From positions 1 through 23,529 of the IMG/VR virus record IMGVR_UViG_3300022926_000120: a stretch of DNA of 23,529 bases; one strand, written 5' to 3'. Of this stretch, positions 8,034 to 13,880 are shown piece by piece; position 1 is the stretch's first letter, and every line of letters starts with the position of its first letter. Position numbers and translations under genes: made by a program. The notes under the pieces were generated by a model. That model worked only from the letters and a program-made list of their open reading frames with translations, did no database searches and had not been told where the DNA came from. The DNA comes from a virus.

Positions 8034-8213
8034 ATGGAATTAGTTATAAAAATGCCTTGTCACGTTCATGGTGTGCCTAGAGCCATCGGTGACGTAGTTT
8101 TAGTATCTTCAGCGGAAGCCCGACAGTACATCAGTTCAGGGCATGCCGTAGAATTCACCAAAGAAGAAAAGCCTTTAAAAAAGAAGGCTGTTGAAAAAGT
8201 CGCGAAGCGATGA
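8034..8213 (+). CDS. small head-region protein, 59 residues, Lys-rich tail
   Basis: The likely start is the ATG at 8034, after the hairpin and a weak GGGG element; an in-frame start at 7980 would place the hairpin inside the gene and overlap the capsid end. The first 40 residues hold a small beta-type unit with IGDVVLVSSAEARQYISSGHA. Short proteins with this pattern (a gate-like strand, then an Ala-rich helix ending in G-x-A) are common just after capsid genes. The tail is Lys/Glu-rich (KPLKKKAVEKVAKR). The stop overlaps the next start by four bases. No biochemical role is known to me; a minor head or connector accessory is a guess from position. Confidence 0.65.
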   Translation: MELVIKMPCHVHGVPRAIGDVVLVSSAEARQYISSGHAVEFTKEEKPLKKKAVEKVAKR

Positions 8214-8554
8214 GTTTAGAGTTCGATGCTGACTTCGATGGATACTTTGACGTGCTAGGTCATGGCGTGTCTTGTACCTATACGCCAACGGGTGGGTCAG
8301 CAGCGACGATTAAGGTCATATTAGACCAAGAATATTTTGCTGTTTCAGGTGACTCGGTTGACGTTCAATCAAGCCAGCCGGTCGTATATGGAAAGGCTAA
8401 GGATTTGCGAGGAGCTATATTCGGTGATGCTTTAGCATTCGCAGCGATTACCGATCTTGATGGTAATACAATTAAGAATGCGACAAATTACAAGGTTGTC
8501 AGCGTCCAGCCAGATCATACCGGCGTGGTTGCTCTGGTATTGGAAGAACAATAA
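8210..8554 (+). CDS. probable head-tail attachment protein (lambda gpFII-like)
   Basis: This 114-residue, largely beta-strand protein begins EFDADFDGYFDVLGHGVSC, followed by CTYTPTGG and IKVILDQEY. That opening (an acidic first strand, then a 'G.. . tytp' strand and a 'v.l.. .y' strand) resembles the lambda FII attachment family, which completes the head so that the tail can dock. It sits between the capsid and tail genes, the slot expected for FII. It overlaps the preceding gene by four bases (ATGA) and the next by one. Assignment rests on pattern and position rather than on identical motifs, and a neck protein of another type is possible. Confidence 0.55.
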   Translation: MSLEFDADFDGYFDVLGHGVSCTYTPTGGSAATIKVILDQEYFAVSGDSVDVQSSQPVVYGKAKDLRGAIFGDALAFAAITDLDGNTIKNATNYKVVSVQPDHTGVVALVLEEQ

Positions 8555-9000
8555 TGGCTGATCACGTCAGGCAACAAATCAGGGAGCAAGTAGCTACAAC
8601 AGTTACAGGATTGACCACAACGGGGTCTAATGTTTTTCAGTCTAGGGTCTATCCATTATCTGATAGCAATATGCCTGCTTTGTTGGTTTATTCGACTAGC
8701 GAAGATTCGGCTACCGACATAATGGGGCCATCTCTGGTGACTAATCGAGAACTGTCGGTAGTTGTTGAAGGTTACGTCAAAGCGACAACAGATTTTGATG
8801 ATGTGGTTGATGATATCTGCAAGGAAGTAGAAGTAGCGTTAGGCGCTGACAGAACGTTAAACGGTCTAGCAAAGTTCGCGTATTTGTCAGGCACAGAAAT
8901 TAGTTATAACGGTGAAGGTGAACAGCCAATAGGTGTCGTGTCCTTGACTTATCTAGTACAATATAGGACTGCTGTTGACAGTCCAGATGTACCTTTATAG
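8554..9000 (+). CDS. probable tail terminator / tail completion protein (gpU-like)
   Basis: This 148-residue protein has an N-terminal helix (ADHVRQQIREQVATTVTGL), then RVYPLSDSNMPALLVYSTSEDS, a beta strand pair around ELSVVVEGYVKA, a helix DFDDVVDDICKEVEVAL and a final strand GVVSLTYLVQYRT. This alpha-beta order, with the 'v.p.. ..PallVy' segment and the closing strand, fits the ring-forming tail terminators of the lambda U/Z group. Those cap the tail tube and bind the head connector. Its place two genes before the tail tube agrees. The start overlaps the previous stop (AATAATG). Lambda U and Z cannot be told apart here. Confidence 0.6.
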   Translation: MADHVRQQIREQVATTVTGLTTTGSNVFQSRVYPLSDSNMPALLVYSTSEDSATDIMGPSLVTNRELSVVVEGYVKATTDFDDVVDDICKEVEVALGADRTLNGLAKFAYLSGTEISYNGEGEQPIGVVSLTYLVQYRTAVDSPDVPL

Positions 9001-9009
9001 GAGCCAGAA

Positions 9010-9159
9010 ATGGAACTTAAAAGCCCAGATGGAAAGATTACGGTTGATTTTCATCCGTCTAAAGTAGAGTCAAAGCTGGCTAGAGGTTGGAAGCCAGTCA
9101 AAGAAAAGAAATCAGTAAAAAAAGCTGATGAAGAAATTGAAAAAAAGGAGTCTGAATAA
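9010..9159 (+). CDS. small hypothetical protein, 49 residues, before the tail tube genes
   Basis: A strong AGGAG at 8999-9003, six bases ahead of the ATG at 9010, supports translation of this 49-codon frame. It opens MELKSPDGKITVDFHPSKVE, continues LARGWKPVK and ends in a tail of Lys and Glu (KKADEEIEKKESE). Short proteins with an xARGW motif occur next to tail tube genes in other phages; their job is unknown to me. The TAA overlaps the next ATG by one base. It resembles the 59-residue gene at 8034 in size, MEL start and charged tail, though not in motif, so kinship is not claimed. Confidence 0.6.
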   Translation: MELKSPDGKITVDFHPSKVESKLARGWKPVKEKKSVKKADEEIEKKESE

Positions 9160-9581
9160 TGGCTACGCATACAGGCAGAGACGGAATCATAAAAGTCGGC
9201 GGCACAAGCGGCCAAGAGGACGGAACCGTAGTTGCTAATCTTAGAAGTTTTTCTATTGACGAGACAGCAGATACCGTTGAATACACAACAATGGGGTTGG
9301 CGGCGAAAGTCTTTCTTCCAACTACCACAGCATTCACAGGATCTGCTGATGTTTACTGGGACGAAAACGACGCAGGACAGACAGCTTTAGCTGTTGGGTC
9401 AAGCGTCACAATAAAATTTTTTCCAGAAGGCGATTCTTCAGCCGCACCAGCAGATACGTTCTATCAAGGTTCTGCTATCGTCACGGGTGTTAGCCGGTCA
9501 GCGTCTTTCGATGGAATGGTAGAGGCTTCCATAACTTTGCAAGGTAGCGGTGCGCTAACCGACTACACTGCAACACCTTAA
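9159..9581 (+). CDS. major tail (tube) protein, copy 1
   Basis: This 140-residue beta-rich protein opens with TGRDGIIKVGG and contains LRSFSIDETADTVEYTTMG, FTGSADVYWDEND, VTIKFFPEG and SASFDGMVEASITLQG. These fit the tail tube fold of siphoviruses, in which hexameric rings stack to form the conduit for DNA. The expected place, after the terminator and before the chaperone, agrees. AAGGAG lies about ten bases before the ATG, inside the end of the previous gene. A second, shorter paralogue follows after 13 bases. Copy 1 has extra residues in the N-terminal loop (SGQEDGTV) and in the region after FFPEG (SSAAPA). Confidence 0.75.
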   Translation: MATHTGRDGIIKVGGTSGQEDGTVVANLRSFSIDETADTVEYTTMGLAAKVFLPTTTAFTGSADVYWDENDAGQTALAVGSSVTIKFFPEGDSSAAPADTFYQGSAIVTGVSRSASFDGMVEASITLQGSGALTDYTATP

Positions 9582-9594
9582 ATAGGAGATAATC

Positions 9595-9978
9595 ATGCCC
9601 CATGTAGGTAAAGATGGCGTATTAAAAATTGATGATGTCGCTGTTGCACAGCTAAGAAGTTTTTCAGTAGATGAGACTGGCGATACTGTTGAAGATACTA
9701 CCATGACTTCGACCTTCAGAACTTATAAACCAACGCTGACATCATTCACAGGGTCAGCCGATGTTTACTGGGATGAGACAGATAGTGGTCAAAATGGCAT
9801 CGTTATTAACGATGAACCAAGCATTAAATTCTTCCCAGAAGGGGCAGATGCTGGTGATACTTATTATTCTGGGACTTGTATTGTGACAGGCATAAGCATT
9901 TCAGCATCTTTTGACGGAATGGTTGAAGCGTCGATTACGTTTCAGGGTAAAAGTGCATTAACTAAGACAACCGTATAA
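9595..9978 (+). CDS. major tail (tube) protein, copy 2 (paralogue)
   Basis: A 127-residue paralogue of the preceding gene. Shared runs include LRSFS-DET-DTVE-TTM, FTGSADVYWDE, IKFFPEG and SASFDGMVEASIT, in the same order. It differs at the N-terminal loop, at AKVFLPTTT versus RTYKPTLT, and after the second strand. Its own AGGAGAT is eight bases before the ATG, so it can be translated well without coupling. Either both copies assemble into the tube or one forms a specialised ring; the sequence does not say which is the main subunit. The stop overlaps the chaperone start by one base. Confidence 0.75.
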   Translation: MPHVGKDGVLKIDDVAVAQLRSFSVDETGDTVEDTTMTSTFRTYKPTLTSFTGSADVYWDETDSGQNGIVINDEPSIKFFPEGADAGDTYYSGTCIVTGISISASFDGMVEASITFQGKSALTKTTV

Positions 9979-10316
9979 TGGGCATTCTGGAGAAGGCACA
10001 GGAACATTATAAATCAGTCTTGGCTAGTGATCCTAAGCCGATTGATATTCCCGAATGGGGTGGTCGTTATTTTGTGAGGCCACAGATTTCCGTCAAGAAG
10101 AAGATGGAAATTCAACAGAAGCTGACATCTGAAAAGATGGATGAAGGTTTAGCTTTGACCCTGATCTATTATCTGGTAGATGATAACGGCGATCCTTGTT
10201 TCAAAAAGCTAGAACTGGTCGAGATAGTTCGATCAGTTGACCCTGACGTTTTGATTAGGGTGGCTGGCGAGATTGCAGAGATGCAACCAAAGGATGAGGA
10301 TCTGGAAAAAAACTGA
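9978..10316 (+). CDS. tail assembly chaperone, zero-frame product (gpG-like)
   Basis: This 112-residue soluble protein is the counterpart of lambda gpG, which coats the tape measure protein during tail assembly and is absent from the finished virion. It begins GILEKAQEHYKSVL and has a short beta segment (EWGGRYFVRPQISVKKKMEI) and helical stretches around LALTLIYYLVDDNGDPCF. It ends EDLEKN at a TGA directly after a slippery A AAA AAC. Position between the tail tube and tape measure genes, and the frameshift at its end, are the main evidence; sequence similarity to lambda gpG is not obvious by eye. Confidence 0.75.
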   Translation: MGILEKAQEHYKSVLASDPKPIDIPEWGGRYFVRPQISVKKKMEIQQKLTSEKMDEGLALTLIYYLVDDNGDPCFKKLELVEIVRSVDPDVLIRVAGEIAEMQPKDEDLEKN

Positions 10317-10459
10317 CAGACGATCATGCCCTACTGTTCTGTTATCAGTTAGCAGAACATCTTCACAAGACGGTTGAAGAAGTTTTAGAGATGGGCGTGG
10401 TCGAATTTCGGGGATGGATCGCATACTTTGAGGTGAAAAATAGTGGCTCGGGACGTTAA
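9978..10459 (+). CDS. tail assembly chaperone, -1 frameshift product (gpGT-like)
   Basis: A -1 slip on A AAA AAC at 10307-10313 makes the ribosome re-read C10313 and avoid the TGA at 10314-10316. It then continues for 48 codons to TAA at 10457-10459, giving a 160-residue protein. The extension reads LTDDHALLFCYQLAEHLHKT, then VEEVLEMG and EFRGWIAYFEV. The W-x-A-Y-F ending after a Glu-rich helix is like the T domain of other phage chaperones, which binds the tape measure and tube subunits. The T part has no good start codon of its own before its core, so frameshifting is the natural way to make it. It overlaps the tape measure start by 17 bases. The frames are seen directly; the slip itself is inferred. 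Confidence 0.78.
10307..10313 (+). promoter_or_regulatory. programmed -1 ribosomal frameshift slippery site
   Basis: The heptamer A AAA AAC lies in the X XXY YYZ phase of the chaperone frame, with codons AAA (10308-10310) and AAC (10311-10313) directly before the TGA. After the slip both tRNAs re-pair on AAA AAA, a canonical -1 site. Lambda uses G GGA AAG for the same G/GT switch. Confidence 0.8.
10335..10359 (+). promoter_or_regulatory. stem-loop downstream of the frameshift site
   Basis: TGTTCTG (10335-10341) and CAGAACA (10353-10359) are a perfect seven-base inverted repeat around an 11-base loop. It begins 21 bases after the slippery heptamer, farther than the 5-9 bases usual for a stimulator, so its role in frameshifting is only possible. 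Confidence 0.35.
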
Positions 10460-12215
10460 ACTACAGCTAACAGCGCAGGATAAAACAGCCGCTGCCTTTA
10501 ATTCGCTTAACAAGAAGTTAGGCGGTCTAAATAAATCAATCGGTGCATCAGTCACCAAGATTGCAAAGATCGGCGCAGCGTTCGCAACGGCTGGCGTTGC
10601 TGCTGGTGTAGCCTTGACCAAGGCATCAATGGCATCTGTCGATGCTTTGGCAAAGACTTCTGATCGTTTAGGTATAGCCACAGAAAAACTAGCCGGTCTG
10701 CAACACGCTGCAAGCCTTGCGGGTGTAGAAAATAGAACCCTAGAAAAATCACTTCAGAATCTAGCTGTTGGTGTTAGTGACGCGGCTGATGGTACTGGTG
10801 TGGCAAAAGACGCTTTGATTGAATTAGGTCTTAGTGCTGGCATTTTAGAACAGATGCCTTTAGATCAGCAGATGTCGAAAGTCGCTGAAGCAATGCAAGG
10901 CGTCACGAATCAGGCAGATAAGGTCAGAATCGCGACAGATCTATTCGGCGCTAGGGGCGTTGCTGTTTTAAACATGATTGGAGGCGGTTCTGAAAATCTT
11001 GCGATCATGGCGGCAGAAGCAGAGCATTTAGGAATTGCTGTTTCAAGAGTAGACGCGGCACAGATTGAGATGGCGAACGATGCTGTCACAAGAGCCACCG
11101 GAGTATTCACTGGCTTGGGTAATCAGTTAGCTGCTAATTTTAGCCCATTAATTCAGACTGTGGCCGATAACTTCAGACAAGCAGCTTTGGATAACGAAGA
11201 CTTTGGAACAATAGGTGAAGGGGTTGTTAGGGTTCTTCTTAAAGGATACGGACTTTTAGCAGACGGGGTTTTCTATCTTCGATTAGGATTTGCAAAGCTG
11301 TCTGTGAAATTGCTGGAAGTCGTTGAAGTAATACTGACCAAAATAAACCCAGCCTTTCAATTCTTAGCTGAAAAATATAATGCAATGGCTGGCGTCTTTG
11401 GTATGGATCTGATTGATACCGGAAAAGTCGATGGCATGATCGCGAACATGGAAGGTGCCATTGGTTTAGGTCTTGATAGAGTTGCAGAAATGTTAAACGG
11501 GCCATTGCCAAGCGAAGGGATACAAGCAACTTTTGATGGCATCGTCGAATCATCAAGAAGGATGGCAGAGCAAATAGCTGATAATGCACCGGCTAAAGTC
11601 ATGCTTGAAGACGCTGATGCTAATGGTCAAAAAGTTATTGAGAAGCTGACATTCTTTCAAGAACAAGCATCAGAAGGTGCGAAGAAGCGAAAAGAGTTTG
11701 AGATGAAATCTGCAACAGCGCAGACAAGCCATGTTCTAGGTGAATTAAGCAATCAATTCTCAGGCATAGCTCAAAACAACAAAAAACTATTCGCATTGAA
11801 CAAAGCCTTCCAGATAGCCCAAGCGGTCATGCAGACCTATCAGGGTGCAACGTTAGCCCTTTCAAGTTATCCACCACCGCTGTCGTTCATTATGGCTGGC
11901 GCACAAGTTGCTGCTGGTCTAGGCCAAGTCGCACAGATTCGCGCACAATCATTTGAAGGCGGTGGGTTTACTGGTCGCGGTTCAAGATCGGGCGGCATTG
12001 ATGGCAAGGGCGGTTTCCCTGCAATGCTTCATCCTAACGAATCAGTCATAGACCATACGAAGGGCCAAGGCCAAGGCATTACGATTATCAACAACATTGA
12101 CGCGAAGGGTGCTGACGCAAGCGTAGATATGAAGATTCGCGCAGCAATGCAGCAGAGTTCGCAGCAAACAGTCGCTACAATACAAGATTTGATGCGTCGC
12201 AGGAGATTCGTCTGA
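10443..12215 (+). CDS. tail tape measure protein
   Basis: This 590-residue protein sets tail length and probably aids DNA passage through the host envelope. The GTG start gives the classic opening ARDVKLQLTAQDKTAAAFNS; the first in-frame ATG is more than 60 codons later, so GTG is preferred. A hydrophobic Ala/Gly segment (residues about 41-62) follows, then long helical stretches, and hydrophobic parts near 260-300 and 455-500. The C-terminal part has FEGGGFTGRGSRSGG, then a segment with PAMLHPNE, typical of lambda gpH-like tape measures. With the usual rule of about 0.15 nm per residue, 590 residues suggest a tail near 90 nm. It overlaps the GT frame at the start and the next gene by one base (TGATG). 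Confidence 0.92.
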   Translation: MARDVKLQLTAQDKTAAAFNSLNKKLGGLNKSIGASVTKIAKIGAAFATAGVAAGVALTKASMASVDALAKTSDRLGIATEKLAGLQHAASLAGVENRTLEKSLQNLAVGVSDAADGTGVAKDALIELGLSAGILEQMPLDQQMSKVAEAMQGVTNQADKVRIATDLFGARGVAVLNMIGGGSENLAIMAAEAEHLGIAVSRVDAAQIEMANDAVTRATGVFTGLGNQLAANFSPLIQTVADNFRQAALDNEDFGTIGEGVVRVLLKGYGLLADGVFYLRLGFAKLSVKLLEVVEVILTKINPAFQFLAEKYNAMAGVFGMDLIDTGKVDGMIANMEGAIGLGLDRVAEMLNGPLPSEGIQATFDGIVESSRRMAEQIADNAPAKVMLEDADANGQKVIEKLTFFQEQASEGAKKRKEFEMKSATAQTSHVLGELSNQFSGIAQNNKKLFALNKAFQIAQAVMQTYQGATLALSSYPPPLSFIMAGAQVAAGLGQVAQIRAQSFEGGGFTGRGSRSGGIDGKGGFPAMLHPNESVIDHTKGQGQGITIINNIDAKGADASVDMKIRAAMQQSSQQTVATIQDLMRRRRFV

Positions 12216-12871
12216 TGACTGTTTATATGTTTCCATCAATAACGCCATCGTCCAGCACGTTTGAGCTGGTAACGAATACAAGGACGTTTCAAAGCCCATT
12301 GACTAACGCAGTCCAGACAGTTGGCCGGAAAGGATCTCTATGGAAAGTCTCAATGCAGTTTAATAATTTGTCTGGAAATGACAGGGCAATAATGCAAGCA
12401 TTCCTTACGAAGCTAAATGGGCAAGAGCATAGAATGTATTTATATGATCATTCAGCAACGAAAAGAGGTATTGCACCTTCAAATCCTGCTGACACATTGC
12501 TCGTAAACGGAGCAGATCAGACTGGTGCAATTTTGTTGGCAGATGGTGCTACAGCTAATCAAAATGGATATTTAAAAGCTGGTGACTATATTGCGTTCAA
12601 CAATGAGCTACATATGGTCACAGAAGATGTGAATAGTAAGTCTGACGGAGGTTTGGAGTTTGAGAAACCTAACAGCGACGGAACAACAACGACAACGAAC
12701 GGAATTCCTTTAGCGCCACCAATAAGGAAGCCAACTGTAAACGATCAGGCTATCGATTATCTACAGCCAATATTTGGAGTGTTTATGCTTTCCAGTGCTA
12801 CGTCTTGGGACAACCAAGCAGGAATTGTTTCATCATTCACTATTGAGGCGGTCGAGGACGTTCTAGTATGA
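12215..12871 (+). CDS. probable minor tail / distal tail protein
   Basis: A 218-residue protein directly after the tape measure gene, where lambda has gpM and many siphoviruses have a distal tail protein. It opens MTVYMFPSITPSSSTFELV and has a beta-rich first half with GSLWKVSMQFNNLSGNDRAIMQAFLTKLNGQEHRMYL split across about residues 42-75. Its middle is a strand-turn region (LADGATANQNGYLKAGDYI), and it ends SFTIEAVEDVLV. The pattern of an N-terminal beta domain, a helix with F-L-x-x-L-x-G, and a closing strand fits ring-forming tail-tip proteins. The start overlaps the tape measure stop and its own stop overlaps the next start (ATGA). The exact lambda equivalent is not clear. Confidence 0.6.
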   Translation: MTVYMFPSITPSSSTFELVTNTRTFQSPLTNAVQTVGRKGSLWKVSMQFNNLSGNDRAIMQAFLTKLNGQEHRMYLYDHSATKRGIAPSNPADTLLVNGADQTGAILLADGATANQNGYLKAGDYIAFNNELHMVTEDVNSKSDGGLEFEKPNSDGTTTTTNGIPLAPPIRKPTVNDQAIDYLQPIFGVFMLSSATSWDNQAGIVSSFTIEAVEDVLV

Positions 12872-13491
12872 GCAGGGGTTTTCCGGCAAACGTAGCAACG
12901 GCATTAGTACAACAGCATGTTGCTATTGTTACATTCGCAAAGCTGGAGTTTCCGAGCGGGACGATATACGTTCACAACTCATTGGGGACTTATACTTGGG
13001 GCGGTCAAGACTGGCTTGGTGTGGGTGATCTTGGGTCTATAAGTGAGGTTGAAGAAGGTCAAGACGTTAGCCCTTATGCTATAACCTTAATGCTTTCAGG
13101 TCTTGATGCCACAATATCGGGCGCAGCACTGACCGAAAACTATTTCATGCACCCTGTAACGGTTTATCTAGGCGTCCTAGATGCTGACGATGCTTTGATT
13201 GCTAACCCTACGCAGATTTGGGCTGGATTCATGGATCAAATGAATCTAACCGTTGGTGCTGATGGCGGCGACGCTATTCAATTAATCGCGGAGTCTGAGC
13301 TTTCACGATTCGACGTATCACGGAACTTGATGTACACCAACGCGGCCCAGCAAGAAAGATATTCAGGCGATTTATTCTTTAGCCATATTCACAAGGTTGA
13401 AGGTGCTAAGTTCAACTGGGGAGCTAGGACTGCTGGTAGCAATTACCCTGAAGATGATGCTAAACGTTTAACAACTCAAACTGTTGATTAA
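12868..13491 (+). CDS. minor tail protein of the tail tip (gpL / DUF2163-like)
   Basis: A 207-residue beta-rich protein: SRGFPANVATALVQQHVAIV, then TFAKLEFPSG, a YTWGGQDWLGVGDLGSI motif, SPYAITLMLSGLD, PVTVYLGVLDADD, and WAGFMDQM. The strand order, with W-x-G-x-D-Y/W followed by a Gly-rich turn, is shared by phage baseplate-hub proteins of the DUF2163/GTA type and by the slot of lambda gpL. It ends with QQERYSGDLFFSHI and a basic segment. No Cys cluster like that of lambda gpL is visible. Its place before a DUF6950-like protein and the gpJ-like hub supports a role in building the tail tip. The family name is my best match by pattern. Confidence 0.6.
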   Translation: MSRGFPANVATALVQQHVAIVTFAKLEFPSGTIYVHNSLGTYTWGGQDWLGVGDLGSISEVEEGQDVSPYAITLMLSGLDATISGAALTENYFMHPVTVYLGVLDADDALIANPTQIWAGFMDQMNLTVGADGGDAIQLIAESELSRFDVSRNLMYTNAAQQERYSGDLFFSHIHKVEGAKFNWGARTAGSNYPEDDAKRLTTQTVD

Positions 13492-13880
13492 TGCAGTTGC
13501 AAGTTCTGCAAGCGTTAAACAAATGGGAGCGTCGGGACTTTACCTACGGCGACGCTGATTGCTGCCAGTTTGCTGGATTCATTGTAAAAGAGCTGACCGG
13601 AAAAGACTATTTGACTGATTTCCACTATAATTCAGAAGACGAAGCGTATCAGATAATCAGGTCTAACGGCGACCTAGAAGACACTGTTTCAACGGTCTTA
13701 GGCGAGTCTACAGCCGAGATTGACAGTCTTCCTGATGGTAGCCCTGTATTAATTACCTTGCCTGATACACAGCTTCTAGGCGTTAAATTAGGAAATCAAG
13801 CGGTATGCCTGACATTAAAAGGTCTAGCCAGAATGCCTAAAGAATTCATCGTTATGGGTTGGAAATTATGGGGCCAGTAG
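13491..13880 (+). CDS. DUF6950-like protein, NlpC/P60-type cysteine peptidase fold
   Basis: A 129-residue protein at the position of lambda gpK. It opens LQVLQALNKWERRDFTYGDADCCQFAGFIV; the Y-G-x-x-D-C-C-x-F-A motif (residues about 19-28) looks like the catalytic Cys at the start of a helix in NlpC/P60 enzymes. The second half has LPDGSPVLITLPD and a GVKLGNQAVC strand. There, a catalytic His would be expected, but I see none in the usual place (Asn-Gln stands there). Its only His is in FHYN near 44. So it may be a degenerate or structural relative that no longer cuts peptidoglycan. It overlaps the hub gene by about 13-22 bases. Confidence 0.65.
   Translation: MQLQVLQALNKWERRDFTYGDADCCQFAGFIVKELTGKDYLTDFHYNSEDEAYQIIRSNGDLEDTVSTVLGESTAEIDSLPDGSPVLITLPDTQLLGVKLGNQAVCLTLKGLARMPKEFIVMGWKLWGQ

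Noticed and set aside
8966-8984. Perfect inverted repeat GGACTG / CAGTCC with a seven-base loop near the end of the tail terminator gene
   Set aside because: It is inside coding sequence, has no following U-run and is the length expected by chance in 23 kb; I see no reason to call it a regulator.
10385-10681. Antisense frame over the tape measure start
   Set aside because: Its Ala-rich sequence mirrors the Ala/Gly-rich tape measure codons, and no start signal was found.
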